64,000 nt of DNA from Hyphomicrobium sp. GTDB taxonomy: Bacteria > Pseudomonadota > Alphaproteobacteria > Rhizobiales > Hyphomicrobiaceae. Position numbers and translations under genes: made by a program. The stretch is from the NCBI GenBank assembly GCA_030148425.1, contig JASBTM010000014.1:248001-312000 (forward strand), read 5' to 3'. Under the pieces are notes generated by a model. It was not told the origin of the DNA, made no database searches, and saw only the letters and a list, made by a program, of their open reading frames with translations. Positions 38,961 to 48,860 of this stretch are shown one piece after another; the first letter of the stretch is position 1, and every line of letters starts with the position of its first letter.

Positions 38961-40007
38961 ATGTCGGACCAGACAATCCGGTTGACCGATCTCGCGCACG
39001 GCGGTGGCTGCGGCTGCAAGCTCGCGCCCTCAGTGCTTCAGGAACTTCTCTCGAAACAACCGGCCGCCGGGCCTTTCTCTCAGCTCCTCGTCGGCACCGA
39101 GACGGGGGACGACGCCGCGGTTTGGCAGATCGATAGCGATCACTGCATCGTCGCGACGACGGACTTCTTCATGCCGATGGTCGATGATCCGCGCGATTTC
39201 GGGCGTATCGCCGCCGCGAACGCCATCTCCGACGTGTACGCCATGGGCGGGAAGCCTGTGTTGGCCTTGGCGATCCTCGGCATGCCGCTCGGAAAGCTGC
39301 CGGTCGAATCCGTTCGCGAAATTCTTGCGGGCGGCGCTTCCGTTTGCGCGGAAGCCGGTATTCCCATCGCGGGTGGTCATTCGATCGACTCGCCCGAACC
39401 GATCTACGGACTTGCCGTCATCGGCCTCGCGAGGCCTGAAAACGTTCGTCGCAACGCTGGCGCCAAGCCGGGCGACGCGTTGATCCTTACGAAAGGCATC
39501 GGAATCGGCGTCTATTCCGCCGCTTTCAAGAAGCAGGAGTTACCGAGCGATGGGTACGCGGAGATGCTGGCGTCAACGACGCTGCTCAATCGCATCGGCC
39601 AGACGCTTGGCGAGAATGAAAGCGTGCACGCCGTAACGGACGTCACCGGCTTCGGAATTCTTGGCCATGCGCTGGAAGTCGCGCGCGGTAGCGGCGCAAG
39701 CATCGACATTGCCTTCGATGACATTCCGCTGTTAGCTCGCGCGGAAGCCCTGGCTAGAGGCGGTTTCGTCACCGGTGCATCGGGTCGCAATTGGGCGAGC
39801 TATGGGCATGATGTCGTTCTGCCGAACAATTTTCCAGAATGGCAGAAAGCGCTGCTCACTGATCCGCAGACGTCCGGTGGCTTGCTCGTCGCATGCGCGG
39901 CGGACAGTGCTGAGCAACTTCGCGCCGAGATCGAGGCTGCGGGCTATCCGAGGGCTCGCATCATCGGCACCGTAAAGCCGGGTGCGCCGCAGGTTCGCAT
40001 CATCTGA
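38961..40007 (+). CDS. selD: Selenide, water dikinase
   Basis: About 348 residues of the PurM/SelD superfamily. The catalytic glycine loop [11 protein letters not shown] near residue 13 carries Cys, not Sec, so this SelD is not itself a selenoprotein. [25 protein letters not shown] and [14 protein letters not shown] are the metal/ATP and family motifs. It makes selenophosphate from selenide and ATP for SelA. Start ATG with AGGA six bases upstream; the frame extends back to 38895 without a ribosome site. It follows fdhE by 189 bp and converges on selC-selB-selA. Confidence 0.95.
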   Translation: MSDQTIRLTDLAHGGGCGCKLAPSVLQELLSKQPAAGPFSQLLVGTETGDDAAVWQIDSDHCIVATTDFFMPMVDDPRDFGRIAAANAISDVYAMGGKPVLALAILGMPLGKLPVESVREILAGGASVCAEAGIPIAGGHSIDSPEPIYGLAVIGLARPENVRRNAGAKPGDALILTKGIGIGVYSAAFKKQELPSDGYAEMLASTTLLNRIGQTLGENESVHAVTDVTGFGILGHALEVARGSGASIDIAFDDIPLLARAEALARGGFVTGASGRNWASYGHDVVLPNNFPEWQKALLTDPQTSGGLLVACAADSAEQLRAEIEAAGYPRARIIGTVKPGAPQVRII

Positions 40008-40019
40008 ATTGATCCAAAG

Positions 40020-42092
40020 CTAGGATGAGCGCTTTTTCGCGAGAGATGGCGGAGGAGAATGGGAGTCGAACCCACCAAGGGCAGGCTCGCTGCCCCACTC
40101 GGATTTGAAGTCCGAACGCCCCACCGGGGACGATTCTCCTCCATCGACCGTTGCCGACGAATGCACGAGGCTGCCGAACAAGTCCAGACGATGTTCGTTC
40201 ATGCGGCGTAGATCGCCTTTACGAAGTGTCACGCCGTTGCGGTCGAAGAATTCAAGAATTTGGATGGCAACCTTGCGGCCGTTGTCGAGGCGATCACGAA
40301 ATTCGGCAGCGTTGAACGAGCCATTGGCGGACTTCGCCGCGACCTCAACGGCGATGGCCACCATCTCGCGAACGGTTTGCCTGAGAAAGAAATGGTCGTG
40401 AGCGATTTCGTCGGTGCGGCCGAGGCGGCTCGCGAGCTTCATGAGCCTGCGCACGTCGCGCTCTGAATTCTTTGTCGAGCCCGCCAGCTCGCGAACACGC
40501 GGCGGACGAAAGCGCTCGTCACCGCCGAGCTGACGCGCGACGATCTTCCAGGCGTCTTCATCGCTTGGCGACAGACGCACCTGATGGGATGCTAAGCGAA
40601 CAAAGGCGCCATCGAGCGCAATTTCACCGCCCTCTCCCAGCCTCTGAAGCGCTGCGACAAACGCGGTTTTGCCGAGACGGGGTTCGAGCGCGAGGCGAAG
40701 CTGTTCGCGGCCGATGCCTTGAAGATCGGGATTGTCGGCGTGGAACTGCGCGACGCGCTCGACAAGGCTCACGGTGAATGTGCGCCATCTGTCGGGTGCG
40801 ATGGCCGCAGCCGTTTCGCTTGCGGCGAGAACGACGAGATTCAATTCAGACGCGATGCGTTCCGTTTGCGTTGACGACAGAGCGCGGTCACGGGCAAACG
40901 TCGCGAGATCGGCGGTGAAAGGCGGCGCATCGAGTAGCGCAGCAAACGCCGCTTGCGGATCATCGATTGCCAACGCCGCGCGTTGAGCACGACGCTCGGG
41001 CGTTCGCCGCTTGCGAGCAGGCCCTCTCAGATCAATGAATTTTCCGCCGCCTATGGTGCGTTGCGCCGAGACGTCACGAATGACGAAGCGGTCCGCCGCC
41101 GCAGCTGCGAGCGGCGCATCAAGCACAAGCTGCACCTCGGCCGTCGCGCCGGGTTGAATGGTCTTGTCGTCGAGGAGAACGATACGCGCTCCAACCTCTG
41201 CCGATGCATGATGCAAGCGCACAGGAAACCATTGGCCTATGGCCTTTTCCTCGGAAGGCAAGACGCGCAGAACCGCGTCGATCCGGTCGGAGGGGGCGTG
41301 CAGCGCCGGATCGAGAACGACGTCACCGCGATGAATGGCATCCTTCGAGACGCCCGGACCTGCGAGATTGAGCGCGCACCTGTCACCTGCCCAGCCAACC
41401 TCCGCGGGACGGTTCTGAGCGTGAATTGAACGCACGCGCGCCGTCAATCCAGACGGACTGATCATAACGTTCGCGCCGATGCCGACGAAGCCCGAGAGGA
41501 CGGTGCCTGTGACAACGACGCCGACGCCGGACAATGTGAAAACGCGATCGACGGCGAGACGGAAGCGGCCATCCGGGGCGCGCGACGGCATCTCCTCCGC
41601 TACTGCAATCAATCGCGAGCGGAGTTCATCGATGCCCTGCCCTGTCGATGCCGACACCGAAACGATGCTGGAGCCCTCAAGCGCGGTTCCGGCAATGGCG
41701 GACTCGACCTGCACTTTGACTTCGGCCAATCGTTCGCTGCTTACGAGGTCAGCCTTCGTGACGACAATCAGTCCTCGTCTTATCCCGAGAAGATCGAGAA
41801 TAGCCAAGTGTTCTATCGTCTGCGGCTTGATGCCGTCATCCGCCGCGACGACCAGCAGGGCGAAGTCTATGCCGCTTGCGCCCGCGAACATGGTGTGCAC
41901 GAAGCGCTCGTGCCCCGGCACGTCGATAAACCCGATGATGCGGCCGTCCGGTGCGGGCATATATGCGAAGCCGAGATCGATCGTGATCCCGCGCGCTTTC
42001 TCTTCCTTCAGGCGATCGCCATCGACCCCGGTCAGCGCTTTGACCAGAGACGTCTTGCCATGATCGATGTGGCCAGCGGTGCCGATGATCAT
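40020..42092 (-). CDS. selB: Selenocysteine-specific elongation factor SelB
   Basis: 690 residues as an open frame. Domain 1 is an EF-Tu-like GTPase ([27 protein letters not shown]). Domains 2-3 are barrels, and the C-terminal winged helices (residues ~400-640) bind the SECIS hairpin. SelB delivers Sec-tRNA to the UGA in fdhA. The last 40 residues (651-690) are encoded by the selC tRNA gene and the 26 bases after it: the frame has no stop before 40020. Without that tail the protein is ~650 residues, already within family length (E. coli 614). It follows selA by 34 bp. Confidence 0.93.
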   Translation of the reverse strand: MIIGTAGHIDHGKTSLVKALTGVDGDRLKEEKARGITIDLGFAYMPAPDGRIIGFIDVPGHERFVHTMFAGASGIDFALLVVAADDGIKPQTIEHLAILDLLGIRRGLIVVTKADLVSSERLAEVKVQVESAIAGTALEGSSIVSVSASTGQGIDELRSRLIAVAEEMPSRAPDGRFRLAVDRVFTLSGVGVVVTGTVLSGFVGIGANVMISPSGLTARVRSIHAQNRPAEVGWAGDRCALNLAGPGVSKDAIHRGDVVLDPALHAPSDRIDAVLRVLPSEEKAIGQWFPVRLHHASAEVGARIVLLDDKTIQPGATAEVQLVLDAPLAAAAADRFVIRDVSAQRTIGGGKFIDLRGPARKRRTPERRAQRAALAIDDPQAAFAALLDAPPFTADLATFARDRALSSTQTERIASELNLVVLAASETAAAIAPDRWRTFTVSLVERVAQFHADNPDLQGIGREQLRLALEPRLGKTAFVAALQRLGEGGEIALDGAFVRLASHQVRLSPSDEDAWKIVARQLGGDERFRPPRVRELAGSTKNSERDVRRLMKLASRLGRTDEIAHDHFFLRQTVREMVAIAVEVAAKSANGSFNAAEFRDRLDNGRKVAIQILEFFDRNGVTLRKGDLRRMNEHRLDLFGSLVHSSATVDGGESSPVGRSDFKSEWGSEPALGGFDSHSPPPSLAKKRSS
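40047..40142 (-). tRNA. selC: tRNA-Sec (TCA)
   Basis: 96 bases from 40142 on the minus strand, including encoded GCCA. It has a long acceptor stem (GGAGGAGA with TCTCCTCC, at least 8 bp), a D-stem CCCC/GGGG, anticodon stem TCGGA/TCCGA with loop CTTCAAA (TCA at 40106-40108), an extra arm GGGCAG/CTGCCC and T-loop GGTTCGACTCC. These are the diagnostic features of bacterial selenocysteine tRNA. The gene lies within the 3' end of the selB frame on the same strand. Confidence 0.96.
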
Positions 42093-42126
42093 CGTATTTT
42101 GTGGGCTTAGGTTGTCCGGCCTTACA

Positions 42127-43536
42127 TCAAGCCGGAGTGTCGAGATTTAAGTTTGCAAGGACAGATAGAAACGCAGTTTCGTCGGTCAAGCATCTGAGAT
42201 CGAGAATTAGGGCGCCATCTTCCAGGCGGCCAATCACCGGACGCGCAAGATCGCGGAATGCTGCGGCAAGACGTTCCAGGGCGAGGCCGCCCGATGTCGA
42301 GCGGATGGCGAGACCCGCGCTTTCGATCGTGTCGAGCGGAAGCGCGCCCGATCCGATCTGACTGCGGCATTCGCAAACACTGACTGTGAAGCCGGATCCA
42401 ACAGCGGACTGGACGCTCGGCAAGATACGCTGCGCTTGTGTCTCTATTTCGGTGCGCTTCCGCGCCAGCAGACGCAATGTCGGCAGGCGCTCCGGGAGAC
42501 GGTCGGGATCGCGATAGAGCTTCAGCGTCGCCTCTATTGCGGCGAGCCGGATCTTGTCGACGCGCAGTGCGCGTTTCATCGGATTGCGGTTGATTGCGGC
42601 GATCAACTCGCTTTTCCCAACGATGAAACCCGCTTGCGGGCCACCGAGCAGTTTGTCGCCCGAAAAGGTCACGATCCCAGCGCCTTCCGCCACAGCCTCG
42701 CGCACTGTCGGTTCGCGCTGCAGTCCGAACGGCGACAGATCGATCAGCGAGCCTGATCCAAGGTCGTTCATCAGCGGGACCTGAGCCACATTCGCGATTT
42801 CCGCAAGCTCGGAAGCTGAAACGTCCTTGGTGAACCCCATGATGCGATAGTTCGAAGTGTGGACTTTCAAGATCACGCCGGTCTCGCTGTTGAGCGCACC
42901 GCGATAATCCTTTGCGTGCGTGCGGTTCGTCGTTCCGACCTCGACGAGCTTCGCGCCGGCGCGGGACATGATGTCCGGCATACGAAATGCTCCGCCAATC
43001 TCGATCAGCTCGCCGCGAGAGACGATTGCTTCGCGGCCGCCCGCGAGCGTGTTGAGGGCAAGAAGCACCGCGGCGGCGTTGTTATTGACGACGGTCGCGT
43101 CTTCCGCGCCGGTCAGTTCGCAAAGAAGATCGCGGATGTGATCGTCGCGTTCGCCGCGTTTGCCATTCGAAAGATCGAATTCAAGCGATACAGGATCGCG
43201 CATCGCTTCGATTGCGGCCTCGATGGCTGCCTCCGCGACGAGCGCCCGGCCAAGATTGGTATGGAGCACCGTGCCGGTGAGATTGAACAGCGGGCGCAAC
43301 GTCGAACGGTCGTGTCCAGCGAGGCGCGCGAAGGCCGAAGTGACGAGGCGTTCCGTCGTCGGGATTGCCGCCCCCCCAGCTTTGAGGGTGGCGCGCGTCT
43401 CAGCGAGAACCGCGCGGATCGCGTCGGTGGCGGCGACGCGGCCGAAGCGCTCCAACAATGCCGCCGCGACGCCGCTTTTGAGAACGGCGTCAACCGACGG
43501 CAGATCGCGGAAAAGAGCGGCCTTTGAAAGTTCCAA
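42127..43536 (-). CDS. selA: L-seryl-tRNA(Sec) selenium transferase
   Basis: 469 residues. Conserved NLTGTVLHTNLGRALVAEAA (about residue 87) and the PLP lysine in FSGDKLLGGPQAG (about residue 297). SelA converts Ser-tRNA(Sec) to Sec-tRNA(Sec) with selenophosphate. Starts at a TTG with GAGGA five bases upstream. First gene of the selA-selB-selC unit, which faces the fdh-selD unit. Confidence 0.95.
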   Translation of the reverse strand: MELSKAALFRDLPSVDAVLKSGVAAALLERFGRVAATDAIRAVLAETRATLKAGGAAIPTTERLVTSAFARLAGHDRSTLRPLFNLTGTVLHTNLGRALVAEAAIEAAIEAMRDPVSLEFDLSNGKRGERDDHIRDLLCELTGAEDATVVNNNAAAVLLALNTLAGGREAIVSRGELIEIGGAFRMPDIMSRAGAKLVEVGTTNRTHAKDYRGALNSETGVILKVHTSNYRIMGFTKDVSASELAEIANVAQVPLMNDLGSGSLIDLSPFGLQREPTVREAVAEGAGIVTFSGDKLLGGPQAGFIVGKSELIAAINRNPMKRALRVDKIRLAAIEATLKLYRDPDRLPERLPTLRLLARKRTEIETQAQRILPSVQSAVGSGFTVSVCECRSQIGSGALPLDTIESAGLAIRSTSGGLALERLAAAFRDLARPVIGRLEDGALILDLRCLTDETAFLSVLANLNLDTPA

Positions 43537-43601
43537 TCGGTCCTCGGGCTAGCTAAACGCCTAATGCCGTCATGCTAGCGACTTTCACCATGATCGAAAG
43601 G

Positions 43602-43630
43602 GGCCGCGCCGCGAAATTCCGCGCGCGGCC
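43602..43630 (-). terminator. Probable terminator upstream of selA
   Basis: GGCCGCGC and GCGCGGCC form an 8-bp stem. On the minus strand it is followed by CCTTTCG and lies 22 bp after the stop of the small exported-protein gene, separating it from selA. Confidence 0.5.
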
Positions 43631-43651
43631 TTAACGATTCGCTGCGGAGGC

Positions 43652-43999
43652 TTAAAAGTGGAGCGAGATGCCGCCCGTACCGACGTCGACCTGGAAGATG
43701 GAATAAAGCTCTTCGCAGGCCGGGTGAACGCGGAAGTCTGCGTCGAGGAAGCGGCAGAGTTCTTCGGCCGTCGCAGGATGGGCCAGCAGAGCCTCGGCGG
43801 AGGTGCGCACGCCCGACTCTCGAGCCACGCGGGCGATCTGGTCGGCGCGGCAGTAGGGCGTCGAGGTCCATCCGCCTTGCACATATTGGAAATTTCCGTC
43901 GCAGCGCGGTGCGGCACGTCTGGCTTCAGCCGATGAGCCCCATACGCCGAAAGCGAGGGCAAGCACGCAGGCAGTAGCAAGGCGTATCATTGGCGGCAT
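43652..43999 (-). CDS. Small exported Cys-containing protein of unknown function
   Basis: About 115 residues: a signal peptide (MIRLATACVLALAFGVWG...AEA) and a mature part with PRCDGNFQYVQGGWTSTPYC, then a helical segment with two more cysteines (ELCRFL, HPACEELYS), suggesting two disulphides. Family not recognised. Two ATGs three codons apart (43999, 43990) are possible, neither with a clear ribosome site. The frame is open far upstream into hpnL, but the signal peptide marks the start. Confidence 0.65.
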   Translation of the reverse strand: MPPMIRLATACVLALAFGVWGSSAEARRAAPRCDGNFQYVQGGWTSTPYCRADQIARVARESGVRTSAEALLAHPATAEELCRFLDADFRVHPACEELYSIFQVDVGTGGISLHF

Positions 44000-44088
44000 C
44001 CGGAATTGCGCTTTGTGCAAGAGTAACCCGGATAGGACAATCGTATGAAGGCTTGATGTTGCCGCGGCGGCATCAAACGCTTTGACTG

Positions 44089-45117
44089 TTACTTTCGGGA
44101 GTCGGCGAGCCGCCCCTGCCAAAAGCGCTTTCCTTCGGAGATGTGCCACGCAATAAGTCCCGGAACGCCGATCGCGATCTCCTTGGCGCGCTTCAGCAGC
44201 GACAGAGCCAAAGCGACGTCCGGTCCGAGCCCGAACAAAGCACCGACGACGACGTATCCGCCCTCCTGCACGCCTGCAGCCCAAGGAACGACAAAGGCCG
44301 CCGTCCGGAGCGCGAACACGAGGCTTTCGAGCGACAATACATCGCCAGCCGACAGACTGTGGTTCATGAACCACAAGGCGAGCCAAGTTTCGAGCGCACC
44401 TGCTAGCCACCCGACGACGTGCAGACCGACCGACTCCGCGACCGCCCGCCGATCGCGATAGATCGACTGAATGGCGGAATGGATGCTTCCGGTATCGGAA
44501 AGACCTTCCCAGGCGCGCGTAAACCCGAGCTTCGCGGGCAAAGCCTCAAGAAAGAGGATGAGGCCGTGGCGTTGGGCGACGAGAAATCCGATGACCGCGA
44601 TCGTCGCGATAACAAGGCCGCCCGCGGCCCACCAAGCAACCGGCTCGCTCGGATGGTAGGCAAAGAGAAACGCGAGGCCCATGAACGTATAGATGAGCTG
44701 GCTCAGCATCTCCGTCGTCATATCGACGATCGTCGTCGCGGCCGCGACATTCATTTTCAGACCGTGCTTCGTCAGCTCACGAGCACCTGCGGCTTCGCCC
44801 GCTCCCGGAACGATGGCAAGCAGATTGCCGACGCTATCGCGGATCCAGCGCGCCCATAGGAATGTCAGGCCGCGATTCTGCGGGTACTTCTCAACGAGGA
44901 GCACGCGCCAGCTCCAGGCGCAGAACAGCAGCGAAAGAAAATAGGCGCAGAGAACGGCGGCCATGCCACTCCAGCCTGCCGTCGCGACGGCGTCCCAAAT
45001 TTCGGAGATCCCGAAATATGCGACGAGGCAGACTGCGAGCAATATTCCGCACGAAGCGGCGATAAAGAAGGCTGTCCTGGACGAGACAGCCGATTTTGTC
45101 TCGACGTCGGAACTCAT
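44089..45117 (-). CDS. hpnL: Hopanoid-associated membrane protein HpnL
   Basis: About 342 residues with 7-8 membrane helices of the UPF0104/flippase-like family; VPGAGEAAGARELTKHGLKM and VPWAAGVQEGGYVVVGALFG are typical. HpnL is co-inherited with hopanoid modification genes; a transport or flipping role is suspected, not proven. GGAG seven bases before the ATG at 45117 favours it over the adjacent GTG. Start overlaps the hpnI stop. Confidence 0.87.
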   Translation of the reverse strand: MSSDVETKSAVSSRTAFFIAASCGILLAVCLVAYFGISEIWDAVATAGWSGMAAVLCAYFLSLLFCAWSWRVLLVEKYPQNRGLTFLWARWIRDSVGNLLAIVPGAGEAAGARELTKHGLKMNVAAATTIVDMTTEMLSQLIYTFMGLAFLFAYHPSEPVAWWAAGGLVIATIAVIGFLVAQRHGLILFLEALPAKLGFTRAWEGLSDTGSIHSAIQSIYRDRRAVAESVGLHVVGWLAGALETWLALWFMNHSLSAGDVLSLESLVFALRTAAFVVPWAAGVQEGGYVVVGALFGLGPDVALALSLLKRAKEIAIGVPGLIAWHISEGKRFWQGRLADSRK

Positions 45118-46325
45118 CACTTATCTCCGAGCGATGCGGCGATGCGTTCGGCACCAAGCGGGGCGACGTTACGACCATCAGCGATGAGCTTGCGGAAGGT
45201 TTCGTAGGTGAAGGTGTTCTTGCCCCACTTCACCTTGTTGCCAAAGAGGCCGAAAGCCCAAGCGAAAAAGCACACGCACTCGCGGATCGGAACGAGCCAA
45301 GGCTGAGCAGGCGTATTCATCCTGAAGCTTCGGCGAACCTGATAGTGGAGCGCAATTCTAAGGACGATTTCCGCTGCTATGATCGATAGTCCGATCACCG
45401 TCGGCCAAGGCAGCAATAGAACGAGAAGGAGCGGCAAAGGCCACGTGATCACAGACATGAAGTGATCGCTGGGACGGCAGAACCTTTCCATCCGCTGCCA
45501 TAGGATTTCGTGACGAAAGAGTTCGGCGAAACTCTTCTCGAAAACGATGGTGTCGCAGCAGTACGACGACAGCACGACCTTGTAGCCGCGCTGCGCGGTG
45601 AGATTTCCGAGTGCGAAATCATCCGGGAAGAAGTTGGCGAGATGATCGAAGCCGCCAAAGGATTCGAGCGCCTCGCGCCGGACGCTGCACATCGCGAAAA
45701 CGAAATCGATGCCGCGCAGCCCGACATCCACTAAAACAGACGGCGCGAACCAGTCGCTGATGTTCATCGTACCGAAATCGGCGGCGGCAGCGCCGCCGTA
45801 GGGAAGCCCTTTGTAGATTGATGCGACTGCGCCGACTTTCGGATCCACGAGAGGCGCCGCCAGCGAGGCGATGCAATTGCGGTCAACCTTCAGGTCGGCG
45901 TCCGCAACGATCAGGATGTCGTAGCGAGCCGCCCGGTAAATGTTGGCGAGATTGGATGCTCTCGGATTGGGTCCGACGAGATTTGCATCAACGACGAGGC
46001 GCAGGTTCCGATCCGGGAACTCTGCTATCAAGCGCTTGACGACGGCGACGGCCGGGTCGCTTTCGGAATGTGCGCCGAAGATGATCTCGTATTCCGGCCA
46101 ATCCTGATCGCAGAAGGTGCGAAGGCACTCATAAAGAAACGGCTGCGCGCCATGCACGGGCTTCAGCACTGAGACCGGCGGCCGAAAACTTGCGGGAGGT
46201 GCGACAGGCGCCTCGCGAAACCGCCAAGTGAAGTAAAGCGCGAGAACCAGATAGGCGAGCGCCGCGAGACCGAAAACGATGCCGGCGATAACAAGCGGAT
46301 TGAGAACGACAATCGGCAGAGGCAT
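45117..46325 (-). CDS. hpnI: Hopanoid biosynthesis glycosyltransferase HpnI
   Basis: 402 residues, GT2 fold, with an N-terminal membrane helix and C-terminal helices like ceramide glucosyltransferase. PVSVLKPVHGAQPFLYECLRT, VVDANLVGPNPRASNLANIY and ILIVADADLKVD show donor and DxD-type sites; a QxxRW-like region (ILWQRMERF) follows. In Burkholderia, HpnI adds GlcNAc to bacteriohopanetetrol, HpnK deacetylates it and HpnJ rearranges it to the cyclitol ether. HpnK lies upstream; HpnJ is not in this window. Confidence 0.92.
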   Translation of the reverse strand: MPLPIVVLNPLVIAGIVFGLAALAYLVLALYFTWRFREAPVAPPASFRPPVSVLKPVHGAQPFLYECLRTFCDQDWPEYEIIFGAHSESDPAVAVVKRLIAEFPDRNLRLVVDANLVGPNPRASNLANIYRAARYDILIVADADLKVDRNCIASLAAPLVDPKVGAVASIYKGLPYGGAAAADFGTMNISDWFAPSVLVDVGLRGIDFVFAMCSVRREALESFGGFDHLANFFPDDFALGNLTAQRGYKVVLSSYCCDTIVFEKSFAELFRHEILWQRMERFCRPSDHFMSVITWPLPLLLVLLLPWPTVIGLSIIAAEIVLRIALHYQVRRSFRMNTPAQPWLVPIRECVCFFAWAFGLFGNKVKWGKNTFTYETFRKLIADGRNVAPLGAERIAASLGDK

Positions 46326-46415
46326 TCGTCAGGCGTCTCCAGAAAAAACGAGCAGTCACGCCGTAGCGCGACTACAGCTGACGGGCCTAGCACAAATGTG
46401 GCGGCTTTCTACAGG

Positions 46416-47261
46416 TTACGTTGCAAAGGCTGCCTTGAAGGTCAGAGGGTGCAGCCCAAGTGCCGCAACTTTTGCCTTAACGGCCGGACTAACGAGACCG
46501 CGGTATTCCTCAAACGAGGGATAAGTCTTTGAATTGGCATCGGCCATGGCCGGATGGGCATAAAGCTCGGTGATTCCGTCGGGCAGGTGATCGAGATAGG
46601 CGAGAATGCGGGCTTCCGTCATGCCGCCGGTATCGGTCACGCCAAAGACGTGGTCGTTCAGGGCGAGGCCCACCGATTCCAGCTTGCGCCGCATGCGCTG
46701 CGTCAATCCGGCGTAGAACGCCCAGTTGAAGAACCGTTGGACCGGTTTGTCGGCGCCTGCGCGCCACGACGGCCCGAACGGCTCGACGGGGAAACGCACC
46801 GGCGGGGAACCGAATCTCGGCGCGAATTTCGCGATGGCGTCGGTAACGACCGGGTGCATGTGGAAATGATGATGGCCATTGACGTGGTCCATCACCAAGC
46901 CGGTATGCGCGAAACGCTCGAATTGTGCGGCGATCTCGGCTTCTGCCTGGCGGCGCATTTCCGGCGAGAAGAATAGCTTAAAGCCGAATGCCTCGGGATT
47001 GTTCGAAAAATTTCCGTCAGCGCCGACGAGATCGGGCACCTCTTCGGGCGGCAATACCGGGCGGCTGTCGACCAGATGAATGTGCAGGCCGACGCCAAGC
47101 GCCGGCAAACGCCGAGCCCGCTCCACCGCATCCTCGAAGGCTTCGCCTCCGGTCATCAGGCTCGTGGCCGAGAGAATGCCGTCCTCGTGCGACGCTTCGA
47201 TGCCTTCGTTTACGGGCAAGGACATCCCGAAATCGTCGGCAGTAACGATCAGAGATTTCAA
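46416..47261 (-). CDS. hpnK: Hopanoid biosynthesis deacetylase HpnK (YdjC family)
   Basis: About 281 residues of the YdjC/ChbG deacetylase fold. The metal site shows as VTADDFGMS (Asp pair), VGLHIHLVD and VNGHHHFHMHP. It removes the acetyl group from glycosylated bacteriohopanetetrol. A TTG at 47261 with GAGGGAGA seven bases upstream is preferred to the TTG at 47291, which has no ribosome site and would overlap the flavoprotein gene. Confidence 0.9.
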   Translation of the reverse strand: MKSLIVTADDFGMSLPVNEGIEASHEDGILSATSLMTGGEAFEDAVERARRLPALGVGLHIHLVDSRPVLPPEEVPDLVGADGNFSNNPEAFGFKLFFSPEMRRQAEAEIAAQFERFAHTGLVMDHVNGHHHFHMHPVVTDAIAKFAPRFGSPPVRFPVEPFGPSWRAGADKPVQRFFNWAFYAGLTQRMRRKLESVGLALNDHVFGVTDTGGMTEARILAYLDHLPDGITELYAHPAMADANSKTYPSFEEYRGLVSPAVKAKVAALGLHPLTFKAAFAT

Positions 47262-47274
47262 ACGCTGATCTCCC

Positions 47275-48576
47275 TCAGAGCTGGGCCTCAACCGTCGTCA
47301 GTGCCGAGCTGATCGAATCTTCCATGCCCACGTAATCCCATAGCCCATAGCGACCGATGGGATGAATTCCGAATGCATTCAGCCGTGAAAGAATTTCTTC
47401 CACAAGGCTGTCGCGCTCAGGCGTGTGGTGAACGTAAGCGCAGCGGATGACGTGCGTCACGGCGCAGACGATGTCTTCGCTTTTCACCCATCCCAGCGCC
47501 TCGAGCGCGTCGATGACCGACTTCTGAGTCTTGCCGACGATATCGACGCCATCGATGTCTTCACCCGGAACGCCGACCTCGACATAGACGGCGTTGAGGC
47601 CATGCGAGGACATTGCCGGGCTGATGTTCGAGTAGCAGCCGAAGCGATAAAATGGGATGTCGCGATCGGGCACGTACACCCAGTGCGCATCCTTAAGCGC
47701 GCCCGGCAGCTTTCCGCGCACGCCGAAATTGAAGCTAATCGTCGAGCTGTGACTGAGCTTCGCGGCTGCGGCAGTAAGCTGTGGATCGCTTGTCAGGTTG
47801 CACAGCATTTTCAAGGGAATGCTTGGGAACATCTTCTCCCAGGCGACCGTCAGTCCGGAACTCGTGGTCGCAACGCGGTCTTCGAGATCGATGCCGGTTA
47901 TGTCTTCCGTTGTCGCGACGTTTGTCAGCTCGTGCGCGAGGCCGCGCGTCAGGACGTCGATACCGCCGCGTTTCGGATACCAGAATGTCGAATTGTATTC
48001 GGCGTAGTTTTCTCCAGTGTTCGCAAATCCGGCACGGATGCGGGTTTCATCGGGCAGCGGGAAAAAGCGTTTTACCGCGCCGATCGAAAGCCGGCTGAGC
48101 GACGTCGCCATCGTCTTTTCGTTTTGCGGAATGAGAAAACTGTCGGCCACGACTTGGCCGAAGCCCGAGACGATGAACTCACGAAATCCTGTGACTTCGC
48201 CCTCAGCTTTCGGGCGCTCGTTGTAAGATTTCTCGCAGGCATTGCGAAGATCGTCAGGCAATTCGCCTAGGTGATATTGGATTGGCGCGTCGATGAGGCG
48301 CCCGCCCGCGAAAAAATAGGACTTCCGCTCGACCGTCTCCCAGTCGTTGTCGTTCAGATGCGCAAACGGTACCTGCGCGGGGGATGGGTAGCGCCTGAGA
48401 TGCAGGAAGTGGCCCGTGTAGTCGAAGCAGAAATCTTCGACCTGCGTCGTTCTGGTCAGGCCGCCCACAGCCGGGCAGCGTTCAAGCAGTACGTAATCGC
48501 GGCCGTTCGCCTGCAAACACTGCGCTGCCGCCAATCCCGATATTCCGCCCCCGGCGACGAGCCATTTTCGAGACAT
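47275..48576 (-). CDS. FAD-dependent oxidoreductase (amine oxidase / PPOX-like fold)
   Basis: 433 residues. N-terminal FAD motif VAGGGISGLAAAQCL with VLLERCPAVGGLTRT, and a C-terminal GRYGLWDYVGMEDSI. The fold is that of protoporphyrinogen oxidase, UDP-galactopyranose mutase and desaturase-like flavoproteins; YNSTFWYPKRGGIDVLTRGL is typical of polysaccharide-linked members. It lies 13 bp upstream of hpnK on the same strand, so a role in modifying the hopanoid sugar or side chain is possible but unproven. Confidence 0.8.
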   Translation of the reverse strand: MSRKWLVAGGGISGLAAAQCLQANGRDYVLLERCPAVGGLTRTTQVEDFCFDYTGHFLHLRRYPSPAQVPFAHLNDNDWETVERKSYFFAGGRLIDAPIQYHLGELPDDLRNACEKSYNERPKAEGEVTGFREFIVSGFGQVVADSFLIPQNEKTMATSLSRLSIGAVKRFFPLPDETRIRAGFANTGENYAEYNSTFWYPKRGGIDVLTRGLAHELTNVATTEDITGIDLEDRVATTSSGLTVAWEKMFPSIPLKMLCNLTSDPQLTAAAAKLSHSSTISFNFGVRGKLPGALKDAHWVYVPDRDIPFYRFGCYSNISPAMSSHGLNAVYVEVGVPGEDIDGVDIVGKTQKSVIDALEALGWVKSEDIVCAVTHVIRCAYVHHTPERDSLVEEILSRLNAFGIHPIGRYGLWDYVGMEDSISSALTTVEAQL

Positions 48577-48775
48577 TACCGTCCATTCCGAGCCTGCCGC
48601 GCCGAATTCGGCGTCGCGACGTCCCCGGACGCGTGAGAGGACATCTCGCGCACTGTCACAGGGCCGACCAAACCGGCTTCCTTTAGATGCGCATTAACGA
48701 ATTCGCAAGCGCTGCCGTCTTCGGCTCAGCGGTCTTGGATCGCACCGAGATTTCAGCTTCTTACGGTTTACGATG

Positions 48776-48860
48776 TGGTGCGGGCGGAGGGATTTGAACC
48801 CCCACGACTTGCGCCGCTGGAACCTAAATCCAGTGCGTCTACCAGTTCCGCCACGCCCGC
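48776..48860 (-). tRNA. tRNA-Leu (TAG)
   Basis: 85 bases from 48860 on the minus strand: acceptor GCGGGCG, anticodon arm CTGGA-TTTAGGT-TCCAG with TAG, a class II variable arm (CGGCGCAAGTCG), T-loop GGTTCAAATCC and encoded ACCA. Confidence 0.97.

Noticed and set aside
43480..43600. SECIS-like hairpin in the selA leader, as in E. coli selAB
   Set aside because: The region has a GCTAGC inverted repeat (43550-43580 area) but not the bulged U and GU loop required.
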